From: Hypomyces perniciosus
Taxonomy: Eukaryota; Ascomycota; Sordariomycetes; Hypocreales; Hypocreaceae
Assembly (NCBI GenBank): GCA_008477525.1
Contig: SPDT01000005.1
Location: 1,550,001-1,614,000, forward strand
DNA length: 64,000 bases
Direction of reading: 5' to 3'
Positions 37,115 through 48,020 of this stretch are shown here, piece after piece. The position numbers were made by a program, and so were the translations under genes. The stretch's first letter is position 1, and every line of letters starts with the position of its first letter. Below the pieces are notes generated by a model. It did no database searches. It saw only the letters and a list, made by a program, of their open reading frames with translations, and had not been told where the DNA came from.

Positions 37115-38433
37115 ATGAGCAGCTACTACTCCGACGAGGATGACGTAGACATCCATGTACGGCACCGCGGTCACTCCCCGCAGCCTGTCCGCTATGTTCA
37201 AACCCCCCCTCGAGTGCGCTCATACTACGGGGTTCCTACCGGGCCTAGCTACCTCGTACCCGAGCAGCATACTACGGTGGTTGCCCGGGCCCGATCGCGC
37301 GACCGCTCTCGCGACCGTCGAGCGAGCCCGCCAGTCGCCGTACCTGTGCCTCCTCCGGCCCCCGCCCCGGTCCCCGCCCCCGCCAATCCCGTCATCATCA
37401 ACAATCGCATTTATACTGAGCACTCATCTGAGGACGACGACAGCGATAATGGAAGTCGTCGCTATAGTCGCAAGCAACTCGCGCGTCGTCGTCGTTCGCG
37501 CTCTGATTCTCGATCTCGGTCGCGATCACGATCGCAATCGCGGACTCGTACCCAACGTCTGACAAGGGAAGCCTGGGAGGCAGAACAGGCACGCCGCGAA
37601 CTGGAGCAGCTGCGTATTACGCAGGAGCGTGAGAAGGATGAGCGCCGCCTAGCCAAGGAATACCGCAATGAGGCAGAGTTCCGGCTTGCAGTACGCGAGT
37701 TGGACGAGATCAAGAAGCGCGAAGCGCAGGCGAATGAGGAAAACAGAATTAAGAAGGAACTTGAGCTGAAACGCCTCAAAGAGGAGGAAGAGGCCGCCGA
37801 GAAGAAACGTCGGAAGGACAAGGCGGCCCAAGAGGCAGTGGAGAAATACAAGAGGGAGGAGCTGGAGCGTATCGCGCGGGAGGAAAAACAAAGGGCAGAG
37901 AACGACAGAGAATACAAACGACGTCTACGAGAGGACCTCATCAAATCTGGTCTTGACGAGAAGGCGATCTCTGCCATTCTCAACAACCAAAAGATTCCTG
38001 AGCCGCCAAAAAATCCACAGCCGCCAAAAGATCCCCAGCCGCCGGTCGAGCAAGCTCCTGCTGAACGCCCAACTTACACCCGCATGGCACGGAAACATTT
38101 GTCCATCGAGACGTTAAGAACTTTTCGTATTGAATACGATCTTGATGCTGTAAGTCTTTCGCAAAAAGTCCTATCTTTCCCCCTAAAGGCTCACTTTTGA
38201 ACCAGGATCCCGACTTCGTGTTGATCAAACGCTGGGTTCCTGAGTGGGAACAAGACCAGTTCTGGCGACACACCAAACTTATCCGAGAGAAGCGTGGAAA
38301 GGCACTGCTGATTGAGGAAAAGAAACATCACAGTCGGGAACCGGAATTTGAGTGGGTTCGTAAGAAGAGCGACAGACGGAGGAGCAAGTCTCCAGCCCTC
38401 CTCATGTACTTAGCTGGCGGCCGCCCGGCTTGA
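37115..38433 (+). CDS. SR-like, charged coiled-coil protein, function unknown
   Basis: Two exons, 37115-38149 and 38206-38433, joined in phase 0 by a 56-bp GTAAGT...CAG intron, giving 420 residues. The N-terminus is acidic (SSYYSDEDDVDIHV). Residues about 60-75 hold RS/RD repeats, followed by a Pro/Ala run (about 70-92) and a strong Arg-Ser stretch at about 125-145. A long charged helix rich in Glu, Lys and Arg runs from about 150 to 290. A Pro-rich repeat (PPKNPQPPKDPQPP) comes next, and a C-terminal module (YDLDADPDFVLIKRWVPEW) crosses the splice junction and looks conserved. RS repeats suggest an RNA-related nuclear role, but no RRM is present. Not recognised beyond this. Confidence 0.8.
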
Positions 38434-38536
38434 TGTTGTTGGGTTATGTCAGGCAAGAAAACAATTTGGTTGTTTACGCCATGGGTCTGGTCTGTGTGTT
38501 ATATTCCAGTGGGTGAGCGGAGCTTTTGTTTTCTTT

Positions 38537-39568
38537 CTAGGGTCTTCTCCTATCTGCCATTGTACTTTTCCTTTGTTGCATCAAATGTATGTCGCCATCG
38601 CTGTCATGAGCAATACCTCCACTGCTGCCAAATCTGTGTATGAGTTCTTCATATATAGTCCAAGCCAGAGCGGAACTCAGTGCTTTCCGGCTCATTCGCA
38701 GCGCTAATCCGTCCCACAGGGACCGGAACCCATCTTCTGCCACCATTCTGTAACTTGCCTGAAATACATTCCGATATCGGCGCGGTTGCAATTGGATTCG
38801 TGTTTTACAAACATCAATTGGATTTGATATGGCGGAACAGGTTGCTCCGGCTAGGATGGCCGAGGTGAAGTTGACGGAGCTTGCCACAAATGGTACCATC
38901 CTTGCTTGCTCATCTACGGAGGAAGAAACATGGCTAGCCAATGAGGAAAATCTCGTCTTGAGCATCTCGTAGAATAGCACGTACATGCCGGCGTAAGGAG
39001 CATCCCGGATTGCCGTTGCCCCAAAGCCAGAGAAGAAGCCTCTCAAGCCGTCCTTGTGTTGAATATCTCCTATCGCGGCCCACATCGATGGATATGAGTA
39101 GAGACTGGACTCGAATCGAACCTTGATGACAGTGAGGGGCATGAGCACGAACCCTGCCCAAGTTCTCGCTACGGCACCTGAGATCAGGTTGGCTGAATTC
39201 GTTAGAGCAGGCAATGCTGACGAGGCACTTTGCGTCTGGACACCCTGGCGAAGATACCCTGATTGCCGCACATATTGGCGGATAGAATTGAGGGAGGTGA
39301 AATAAAGAGCTGAGCCTAGGCCAGTACGAAGGGAGGAGGGCAAGGTGCCTCTCCACAGGGTGCGAACCGGGTGGGATGACTGTTTCAGTTCTTGCCAGCA
39401 CGCATGTAATGACAGGCGGCCTGACTGCTGCACCCGAGTCTTCAGGAGGTCAAGGGGCTGCAGGATAACAGCTGATGCCACACCAGATCCGAGGCCAGAC
39501 ATAAAGTGCTGTGCTACCAACCACTGTGAGATTTTCATCATCGGGAAACGGCTAACATGAATATGCAC
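38537..39568 (-). CDS. Mitochondrial carrier, probable glycine transporter (SLC25A38/Hem25 type)
   Basis: Inner-membrane carrier of 343 residues with three tandem repeats. The signature P-x-D/T-x-x-K segments are LQPLDLLKTRVQ (about 37-48), MPLTVIKVRFE (about 146) and NPIDVCKTRIQ (about 250). The opening AGLGSG-like sequence MSGLGSGVASAVILQP and the TLWRGTLPSSLRTGLGSALYF segment are typical of the Hem25 branch, which imports glycine into mitochondria for haem synthesis. The start may be the Met at 39568 or MMKIS ten residues in; no upstream exon joined in frame. Convergent with the SR-like gene, whose stop lies 104 bp away. Family certain, substrate inferred. Confidence 0.88.
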   Translation of the reverse strand: MHIHVSRFPMMKISQWLVAQHFMSGLGSGVASAVILQPLDLLKTRVQQSGRLSLHACWQELKQSSHPVRTLWRGTLPSSLRTGLGSALYFTSLNSIRQYVRQSGYLRQGVQTQSASSALPALTNSANLISGAVARTWAGFVLMPLTVIKVRFESSLYSYPSMWAAIGDIQHKDGLRGFFSGFGATAIRDAPYAGMYVLFYEMLKTRFSSLASHVSSSVDEQARMVPFVASSVNFTSAILAGATCSAISNPIDVCKTRIQLQPRRYRNVFQASYRMVAEDGFRSLWDGLALRMSRKALSSALAWTIYEELIHRFGSSGGIAHDSDGDIHLMQQRKSTMADRRRP

Positions 39569-39794
39569 ACACCTGACTTGGCCCGCCTCGTAGCTGTGGG
39601 TTGTGGCGTGTTCATTGTCACCAGAGTTGGGTCTTCATTTTCGCCATCACAATGATGTGAGTAGTAGTAATACCTGCAAGTCTCCTTGTAGGCGGATGAG
39701 CTGGATAGATGGTGTGCTCGGTGTTACGAATGTAATACGGAGTACGAAGTACATACTAGTATGATGCTGCTAATTTAAATCGGTTGCCGCGCGG

Positions 39795-41024
39795 CTATGT
39801 GCCTCGATAGTCGCCAATAACGGATTCTAAGCGCCCAGCTAGCAAACGATGGCGCTTGACCAAGTCTACCCATTCGCCTACGCCAATAGTTGCCAAGGAC
39901 ATCCCAAAATCCGCACCTAACCTTCCAAGGCTGCCCGCGCAGTAGAGGACCTGCGTTAAAATACTTTCGCGAGAAGCTTGATCCTTGACCGCTGGAAGGT
40001 AGATGCGTAGGGTTTCGAGCAGCATGTCCACGAGATGCAAAGGGAACGTGGTCAAAGCCGAGGGTAGGGGATACAGGATGTCGCCTCCAATGCTAGATGA
40101 CACTCCCAAGCTGGCGCCTACGCTCTTTGACACCGAGACAATGCCGAAGCTGTGTTCTCGGAAGACTTCAATGAATCTTTTCAGATATCGTTCCGTTTGC
40201 TGGCCACCAGACCAGGACTGTTGACCTTTCCCCCGACGGAGCCGCTCGTCATCAGCCAGCTGCCGTAGAGGTTCCAACGCACTTAGAGTGGCCAACAGGG
40301 TGACCAGGCGACAGACCAAGAAGACAGCAGGCAACACATCCTCAGCAACTATTCCAGACACTAGGTCTGGTATAATGCGTTTCAGCCAGCCTACGGTGCG
40401 AAGTGCCGCCGCGAGCTTGAGACCTGGCGCCTTCAGTACATTGATGAGATCCGCTGCAAGTTGATGAATGGCGGTATCGGCCTCACCCACCACGGATGAG
40501 ACGAGATTTGAGCCGGGATACAGAGAAGCAAGCCGGTGAACATGGGCGTATAAGTCGAGCGTCGAGGCATAACCAAGAGGACTGACGCTGACCGCAGACA
40601 CTAACAGGGGCGGCACTTGCATGAGATCCACCAGGCGGTCAGCATTCTCCAGGAGTCTCAGAGCCTGCTTCCGGCGGGCAACCGCTTTGCTTTCTCCAAC
40701 TTTGCTGAAGTTGCTCGAGAAGTGGTCCACCTGGGAGTCAAGACGAAGGACTGATTGGCCAAGTTGCGTCACATTGTCTGCTAGATCAGGTAGCGTCTGT
40801 CGAAGGGAGGCATGACTGATGGCCGAGTCAACGGTAGGCTTGTGTGACCTCTTTGAGAGGCCTTGTATTGAAAGTAGCAGTGAATGAGAGTTTTGAGCTA
40901 GAAGTTGAGGCTCAGAGAACTTCAGAGAATCTACTGGCTGCTCGGCCAGGTAAGTGATGTATGCCAATGTCGTGGCATTAATTTGACGGCTGGTGCCTAG
41001 CAAATCATGCAAAGCCTCGGCCAT
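39795..41024 (-). CDS. COG8: Conserved oligomeric Golgi complex subunit 8 (COG8/Dor1)
   Basis: Subunit of the eight-part COG tether, which guides retrograde vesicles within the Golgi. Single exon, 409 residues, starting MAEALHDLLG. The N-terminal half contains the Dor1 pattern: a YLAEQPVDSL stretch, LPDLADNVTQL, then a helical segment ending RLLENADRLVDLMQVPPLL and YASTLDLYAHVHRL. The remainder (VGWLKRIIPDLV, then the C-terminal helices) follows the same family. It is shorter than the human protein, as usual for fungi. Divergently transcribed from the TLC gene. Identification rests on remembered family pattern; I am fairly sure. Confidence 0.82.
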   Translation of the reverse strand: MAEALHDLLGTSRQINATTLAYITYLAEQPVDSLKFSEPQLLAQNSHSLLLSIQGLSKRSHKPTVDSAISHASLRQTLPDLADNVTQLGQSVLRLDSQVDHFSSNFSKVGESKAVARRKQALRLLENADRLVDLMQVPPLLVSAVSVSPLGYASTLDLYAHVHRLASLYPGSNLVSSVVGEADTAIHQLAADLINVLKAPGLKLAAALRTVGWLKRIIPDLVSGIVAEDVLPAVFLVCRLVTLLATLSALEPLRQLADDERLRRGKGQQSWSGGQQTERYLKRFIEVFREHSFGIVSVSKSVGASLGVSSSIGGDILYPLPSALTTFPLHLVDMLLETLRIYLPAVKDQASRESILTQVLYCAGSLGRLGADFGMSLATIGVGEWVDLVKRHRLLAGRLESVIGDYRGT

Positions 41025-41563
41025 GACTGCTGGCTTACTGCCAGCGTCGATGAGAGAGGAGGCTGGAGACCTGTAGGGAAAAAGAAAAGAAAAGAAAAGA
41101 AACCAAACTTGTTCGTACGCTTAATTGACCGACTCGATGGAAATTGCGAGGAAATAAAGTGAAGTGAGTGATGTACCGAGGTAGGTTAGAGTGCTTGGAG
41201 GTGTGCCAATAAGGGGTAGTAGTATGCATTTACAGAGAGGCTGAGTCCTTGATTGAAGATACGTAGTACAAGATACCTGCCTGTATGCAGTGTGCTTCGT
41301 AAGTGGGTAGCTCAATGTCTCTCACGTGAGCTTCCCCAACAAGTTCTCTGGACAGCTGCACCCTTAAAGGTTAATCGCTTTAACACTCCTCCGTACCTAC
41401 GATTAGATACTTCCCTACTTACATATAAATGACATGCCTGTACAGAGCACATTCGTGCTCAATCTTCTCGTCATCCTACTCAGACAGCGTGGATGAGAAA
41501 AGTATTATAGACGGTTAATTGCCTTTCTTCGGACGTGCTCGCCCTGCCTCGAACAACTACAGC
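41025..41563. other. Divergent promoter region between COG8 and the TLC-domain gene
   Basis: About 540 bp without a gene. Contains an AAAGAAAAGAAAAGAAAAGA purine tract at 41078-41101 near the COG8 start and a CTCCTCCGTACC word at about 41387. Confidence 0.6.
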
Positions 41564-42587
41564 ATGAAGGACCCTTTCTTCATCGCGCCGATCCCATGGC
41601 TCTCTGACCTGGTGCAGCCTTGGGCGGACCGCCTCAACCTTCCTTCGCTCCCTCTGCATATCCACGAGGTGCTCTTTGCGGCGCTGCTATACTCGGTCGT
41701 CTTCTGGCCCATCTCGCCCATGGTATCCCACCTGCTCGCACCCCAGCACTACTCGAAGTTGTCACGCAAGAAGCGACTTAACTGGGATGCGCACGTAGTG
41801 TCTTTGATCCAAAGCATCCTGATCAATGGACTGGCTATCTGGGTGATGGTAGTAGACCAGGCGCGCAAGAACATGGATTGGGAGGAGCGTGTTTGGGGCT
41901 ACACTGGTCCTGCCGGTATGATCCAGGCCCTGGCAGCAGGCTACTTTGTCTGGGACCTGTTTGTGACCAGCCTCAATCTCGACGTCTTTGGCCTGGGCAC
42001 CCTGGCACACGCTATTGCAGCTTTACTTGTGTATTCCCTTGGCTTTGTATGATCCCCTACCTTGACGGCTTCTCATCATGTTGACCTTGCTGACTGTCTG
42101 CCAGCGTCCGTTTCTCAACTACTACGGATGCATCTTTATTCTCTGGGAACTCTCTACACCTTTCCTAAATGTCCATTGGTTTATGGATAAGGTCAACATG
42201 ACTGGATCGCGCGCACAGCTCTATAACGGTATTCTCCTCCTCTTCAGCTTTTTCTCATGTCGGCTTGTGTACGGAACCTACCAATCATTTTGTGTCTTCC
42301 GGGATGTATGGGCTGCCGTCAACCACTATCCCACTAAAGTACACGCTCTCTCCACCATGAGATTCGCGACCGAAAGATCTACCGTTCAACCCTGGCTCGC
42401 CGCTTCGTACCTCTTGTCTAATATGACTTTGAATACCCTCAACTTTTACTGGTTCATCATGATGATACGGGCTGTCCGCAAGCGCTTTGAACCAGGCGTG
42501 CAGCCCGCCACCGAAGTGGAGGTTGATATGTCCTCTGTTGCCTCAGGCGCATCCCGGGGGCCCAGGCCGCAACGGCGCAAGGCATGA
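41564..42587 (+). CDS. TLC-domain multi-pass membrane protein (TMEM56/TLCD4-like)
   Basis: Two exons, 41564-42046 and 42105-42587, phase 0, intron 58 bp, 321 residues. The start MKDPFFIAPIPWL is preferred over upstream non-ATG extension. Several hydrophobic segments are seen: VLFAALLYSVVFW, SILINGLAIWVMVV, MIQALAAGYFVWDLFV, TLAHAIAALLVYSLGF, then YYGCIFILWELSTPFLNVHWF, LLLFSFFSCRLVYGTY and a C-terminal LNTLNFYWFIMMI. The histidine in LAHAIAAL and the ELSTPFLN segment are TLC hallmarks. TLC proteins act in or near the ER on lipids; the substrate here is unknown. The cytosolic tail ends PRPQRRKA. Confidence 0.85.
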
Positions 42588-43308
42588 TTGCCTTCGGAGC
42601 AAGCTAGGAGATGGCCTCACGACGGTAGACGTAGCCCGAGCTGGTTATGAGACCTTGACTCCAGTTCTTTTGCTGTGTGACATCACTCCGAATACACGTC
42701 TCCCCTGACTGGTACAGTCTGCCGACTCCAAGGGCAATGGGTCACGGTGTACTAAGTCCATAGATTGGTGTGGGTTTGGGACATCACTTGCTCCCTGTTA
42801 CGGCACTCTGTCGCGGCAGCGCCACAATGACGAAGTCCTACTATGACAATACTCCATCTCATGGCCCAACTCTTGAGATGGTGGGATAAGAAGAGATTTG
42901 ATCTGTGGCTAGACCTCAGGGTCTGGCGGCGGTAGTGACGATACCAATAGTACCAAGAGTTGCCATCTGCAGGAACTGAAGCCAAGTCACGCTTATGGCT
43001 GTGGCGGCAATCTGAATGAGAGTTATTAGCCAGCAGACAATTGAGGGGTCAGGAGAGGGCGTTCGTGACTGCTGTACTCTGTAGAGATTAGGGATAAGGT
43101 TGTAGACTATAATTAAAATGCTCAGTTCTAGAGTGGCTTTGATGTTAGCTTGGATCTATATATACACTATAAATTATGCGTGGCCCCAATCCCCTTTCCT
43201 TTCCCTGGGCTAGGCACGAACATCTAGATCCACCTGCGGGCCCTCATGTCCAATCGAATGTTATGACAGATTCGGATCGTTCTGTATGTGTCATCGGTTT
43301 GTCGAGTA
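42588..43308. other. Intergenic region between two convergent genes
   Basis: About 720 bp between the TLC stop and the SLA1 stop. Short open frames occur but none shows a protein pattern. A TATATATACACTATAAATTATG stretch near 43158-43180 is A/T-rich. Nothing else seen. Confidence 0.6.
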
Positions 43309-46300
43309 TTAAAAGCCAAATGGGTTTTGCGGCGCTGTGAGGGAGAAATGAGCATGTGTGTGAACATGTGTTTTACCTACACCGGGGGAACTTACTTGCT
43401 TGGGCCAGATTCGCCCGCCGCCCAGTTGGTTGAGGGGTTAGCTTCTTGGCTTCTGCTGTTACGCCAAAGCGAACTGGCGGCGGCGGACCAGTCTTCTGGG
43501 GCACTAGAGGCTGCGCTTGCATGGTTGGATTAAAACCGCCCGCGGCTGTTTGTTGCGACTGTATGGTCGGCAGTCCAGTCCGTTGGGGCTCTAATGGTTG
43601 AAGTAAGTAGCTGTTGATGTTCCCGGGGTTCGGTTGACCGAAGGGTGACTGGGCGAAAGTCGGAAGGAAGCCAGTGGGCTGAGGCTGGATCGCTGAGAAT
43701 TGGCTTGTTCGACTAGGATCAGCGAAAGGACCGGGACCGGGTGCACCTGTCATCATGGGTTGCATGAATTGCGCTGGAGCGCCAGTGGCGAAAGGAGCCA
43801 AGCCTTGAGGCTGGGATCCTGCGTACCCTGTGAGGGCAGGCTGCAGTTGCAATTGCGATGTGTATTGCTGTTGCAGACGGGCTTGGCTGAGGTCGTTGAG
43901 GCTCTGTCCTAGCGGCGCGACCTGCCCCTGGATCGAGCCGGTCATCTGGGGAGCCAGAGTTGGAGGCGGGAAAACACCCTGCTGGACAATTGACTGTGGA
44001 GCAGAGAGTGGGCGTTGAGGTGGTGGTGGAACGAGTGATCCTTGAACGGGCGGCGACAATGATGGCACTGGACGTTGCCTTGCTAGCGATTTAGGAGACG
44101 TGTGGGCAGAGTCTTGGGGAACTGTTTGAAAAAAGGAAGGACTTGCGCCTGGAAGCTGCTGCGAAGATGTTGCCGCGGGGGTGTGTTCCTCCACATTGAC
44201 AGTCTGCGGTTGACCCGGAGGCTCGGCCTTGCTGGGCTGCAGGGGCGTTGAAAGTAGCGAGAGCTCTTTCATCGATCCCGTGAGCGCAGGGGGAATAGAT
44301 GTTGGGTTCGAAGTAGCTTTTGACAATGTTCCATGCTTCACTTCGCGGGACACTTGTTGCTGCTGCTGCTCTTGTTTGGTCGGCTTCACGTCCCATGCGT
44401 CGTCGTCAAATCCACCACCGGTAGCTGTGGCTGTTGGAACACTGGGGGATTTCACGGGACTTGCTGGAGATGAGGATTTGGCTCCATTATCCCCAGATGC
44501 GTGTGATTCTTTCGCAGAAAACGCAGCGGCATCAACAACATCGCTGGTCTGCACCGCCGGTGCCGGACGGCCTTTCCTTGTGTTGTTCCGAAGTGTACCA
44601 CCGGGGCCTGAGAAGAGCCCACCAGAGCCACCGTCACCTTCAGTAGCTTTGCCGCCACGATCACGGCCAAACTTGGTGTCTAAAGTGCGCATCACCTTGA
44701 TAATATCGCCTTCTCGTAGCCCTAGGTTCCGCAGGATGCCGGCGTCGACATCGGGTAGGACACTCTCATCCATCGAGTCCCTGGTGAAGGCCTGGGCATA
44801 ACGCTCACACAGACCCACGGCAACGTCGCAGGAGAGAAAGAACTGGAACCAGTCGTACTCCGGGCGGCCCTCGTTTTTCTCTACTGTCGCCCCAATTCCA
44901 GATGATTTTTGCTCTATTGACTTCGTTCTCTTGACATCAGCCAAAGGCTTCTCATCATCTAGGGATATGCCTGTGAGGTCTTCGACATATTCAAGATCCT
45001 CTCGTGACATTTTCGCGATGGGTACGGCGATTTTGACACCGTTCATCTTGTGAAGGTGTATTTTCCCATCTTTGAGTCCTAAAAATTGTGCCTCGACACT
45101 GAAGGATTTCGATCGATCCGTCCAAGTCCGCACTTTTGACGCGTCAGGTTCTGCAGAGAAAGCGTTAATGTCCAAATGGGGGAAGCAGGCGTCTGACTAC
45201 TATCTGGAAAATGTGTAACTCACTGGTTTTGGGTTTGGAGTGGCTGCTACTCTCGTTTCGTCCATTTTCGCGTCGATTCCGCTGTTGTCCCGAATTATTA
45301 CCATTCTCTCTCGCGATGAGACTACTGCCTCTTTCAGGAAGAAGCATTCCCGGGCCTACCTGCTGTGGCTCCTTGCTTGCCTTGATTGCCTCTTTGGTTA
45401 GTCTAATCTCATCCAGGCGATTTTGCTCGATGGTAGACTTGGCTGAGGTCTGGCTTGCTTTCACTGATACGGGCGGTATTTGCGTAGGCGGAGGCGTGAT
45501 AGTACCGGTTAGTTCGATATAACTGCTTGGTACGACGCCCTCTTTGCCGTTCTTCAAACGACGAACCTGCCACCATTCCTCACTTCTTGTATCGTCGGTA
45601 ATTATCACGTCATCACCTGCTGCCACAGTCACCTCATCCTCGCCTTGTGCCATGAAGTCATATAAGATAGTGCCCTTTTTCTGACGCTTCTGGGAGCCCG
45701 CCATAATCACCTCCCTCAAGCCCTCTGCTCGAGCAGCACCGGCAAGCTCACCAAGAGCTCCAACGATTTCCTCTGCGGTGTCCTTGGCTCCGGCATGGAA
45801 ATCGATGCTCTTGCTTGGCCGAACAAGCTCCATGAAAACGTGCTTACCCTCACGGGAGTAATGTGTCATTTTGTCGGCAGTCCATTCTTGAGGGGGGTCA
45901 TCTTGTGCCCGCTCGGGGGCAATTAGAATGGTTCCCGTTCCAAGGTTAATGCCCAAGGTTGTAGGCATCTTCTTTCTCTTCCCCATGACTGAGACCATCT
46001 CGTTGATATTATACATGTGAAAGCCTCCAGGGGTACGGTGAGATGCTGCATCAGAGGGTTCCTCGATATGATCGTTCTCACTTGATCGATCTACTGAAGC
46101 TTGATGCGGCAAATGGGACTGATGACGGGGCCGTGAGGGCAGCGCAGGAGATCGAACTGGCTCTTCATCTGATACTGGGGGCTCCTCGCGCGGCATTTGT
46201 TCCTCACTGTGTTGGGAAGAAGGCTTAATTGACTGAGAAGCCGCTCGGGATTGCATGACACTAGCGATGGCGGACGCAGGGTTTATCGGAGCTGGACTGC

Positions 46301-46929
46301 TTTCGATCGAGTCTTCGGGTTCCATCACAGTGGTTTGAACCTGTGGCCTGGCCGGCAGCGTCGGGGGTTTAGCTGGAGGGGGCGAATCTCTAGCGGTAAC
46401 TGCATCTTGGATCTCAATGTAGTTGGAAGGGACGAAGCCATATTCACCGTCGAGCCCAACTAGAATCCAATCAAGGTCTGATGTGTCGAAGACACTGAGT
46501 ACGGCATCTTCGGGAAAGGACAGCTCCTCATCGGTCTGGCGAGTGTATTCGTAGATGGCACGCGCGTGGCTCTGCGGCTCTGCCTAAAGAGAGGGAGCAG
46601 GAGTATTAGCATGAACAATTCTACCTGTATAAAGAATATACGAGAAACGGAGAGGGAAAGCTGATCAGGAAGACTGCGGCCGAGGTAGAGATGGGGACAG
46701 CGGTAGTGACGACGACGAGACATGGACTCACCTCTTGGACATAGTTGTTTGGCACCAGGCCAGTGGGTTCATCCTCATCATCTGCGCCGGCTTTTCTCTT
46801 GGCTTTCCACCAGTCATCGTCGCCATTTTTCTCGAGGATGTAGAGCAGGTCGCCTTGTTTTATTGCCAACTCAGCATCCGCCTGGGGCGTGTAGTCGTAG
46901 ATAGCCCGATACACCCCCAGGAAACCCAT
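43309..46929 (-). CDS. SLA1: Actin cytoskeleton-regulatory/endocytic adaptor SLA1
   Basis: Endocytic coat adaptor linking cargo and clathrin to the actin machinery at cortical patches. Four exons on the minus strand: 46929-46732, 46583-45224, 45150-43396 and 43334-43309, about 1,112 residues. The first SH3 (about 5-64) begins GVYRAIYDYTPQ; the second (about 72-125) contains ARAIYEYTRQTDEELSF; the third (about 366-425) contains GTILYDFMAQGEDEV. Homology domain SHD1 follows (about 520-580, DGKIHLHKMNGVKIAVP), then the SAM-like SHD2 (about 620-690). The C-terminal third is Pro/Gln-rich with five L/I-x-x-Q-x-TG sites (LAPQMTG, IQPQPTG, LEPQRTG, LVPQKTG, LTPQPTG), the target pattern of Ark1/Prk1 kinases. 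The last exon is only 26 nt and encodes PQNPFGF plus stop; it carries an NPF motif bound by EH domains. Confidence 0.93.
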
Positions 46930-47576
46930 GTCGATATCTCTCGTGCGCTGCACTGCAACTCTGCACTCGGGTGGCCGTTTGTATCGTTGAGACGCGATGG
47001 TGTGCTCGTCCAGGAAGCAAAGTCTCAATCCGCAACGAAGTGTGGTCGTCGAGCAACGCAATCCAGCTCTGTCAGCGATGGTCAAGGTAGGAGGTAGGTA
47101 GGTACCCAGGCGTAACTACGGAGTACGACGTTTGGGCAGAGCCCCACCCATCCCCGAAGTACATACTAATGCTTGCGTGCTGAACTGTAAGGAGTACAAG
47201 GTCTATGAGGTACTAGTACTATATTAGTACCAAGTACTACTTATTACTTAGGTACTCCATATATAGCTTGTGTTACCGACAGAAGTACTAGTACCTAACT
47301 ACCTATAATGATATAGTAAATAAATTAGTAATAATTGTATTGATTATATTAATATAAATATTTAGTAATAATATATTTTTATTAGTATCTTACTTTTAAA
47401 ACTATTATTTAATAAACTATTAAAGCATTTAATACTTAATAGATAAGTAAGAAACAGTCTGTTTTAGTAGTATTTAAAGTGCTTTATTATATAATATATA
47501 TAATATATATACAGTTTAATATCTACTAGACAGTAGTGCTTAATATAGACTACTAGTTGTACTTTGTAGTAGTATA
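46930..47576. other. SLA1 promoter and AT/TAC-rich island
   Basis: Up to about 47100 the sequence is of normal composition. From 47100 to 47576 it is A/T-rich with repeated TACTAGTAC, TAGTACC and TATATAATATATATAATATAT words, and one ACGGAGTA at 47118. No gene. Confidence 0.6.
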
Positions 47577-48018
47577 CAAGGGGTGTGAAAAAAAAGCGAG
47601 ACACGCCGCTCTACACCAAACGCGGCCCAGAAAAGCTCGCTTTTTCAACCATCAACAAGGGAGTGGAAGGAAAAGCAAGGCCTAGATTAATACTTCTTTA
47701 ACTGCCCGCGAAGACCTGACTTGAGCCCGATTGAAAATTGCTGGCTGGCCGCAAAGGAAGAAGTTCGCCAACGGCTACACTGGGATGAAGATACCCTCAA
47801 GCAGCTAGCTGAGGAAGGCTGGGAGAGGCTATCGCAACAAACAATCAATAACTGGATTGACTCTATGCCTTGGAGACTAGAACATGTAATTCAGTTAAAT
47901 GGAAAACGCACTGCTTGGTGGTTTTCAATAATAACTCTTTGTGTAATAGTAAACTGTATGTGTTGAGGAGCCGGCGCGGATGAAAGGGCGTGTCTCGCTT
48001 TTTTTTCACACCGCATGG
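47577..48018. mobile_element. Internally deleted Tc1-type DNA transposon (442 bp)
   Basis: Both ends contain GGTGTGAAAAAAAAGCGAGA followed by CACGCC, so the terminal inverted repeat is perfect over about 26 bp. A less exact outer extension (CAAGG / CCATGC) leads to TA on each side (47575-47576, 48019-48020). Only the last part of a transposase gene remains inside. The element cannot move itself but the intact ends could be used by an enzyme elsewhere in the genome. It lies in an A/T island between SLA1 and AMP deaminase. Confidence 0.85.
47721..47966 (+). pseudogene. C-terminal fragment of a Tc1/DDE_3-type transposase
   Basis: Translation shows RPDLSPIENCWLAAKEEVRQ just upstream and at the start, the PDLxPIExxW block that carries the third catalytic acidic residue (Glu), and the usual C-terminal helical part (WERLSQQTINNWIDSMPWRLEHVI). 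The N-terminal DNA-binding domain and the first two catalytic residues are missing, so it is a remnant. Confidence 0.85.
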
Positions 48019-48020
48019 TA

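Noticed and set aside
37462..37986. 174-codon antisense frame rich in Ser/Arg
   Set aside because: Mirror of the charged and RS-coding strand of the SR-like gene.
39568..39660. Upstream exon for the mitochondrial carrier starting MNTPQPTATRR
   Set aside because: No donor/acceptor pair joins it in frame to the carrier sequence.
44229..44801. 190-codon plus-strand frame
   Set aside because: Antisense to SLA1 exon 3; no independent motif.
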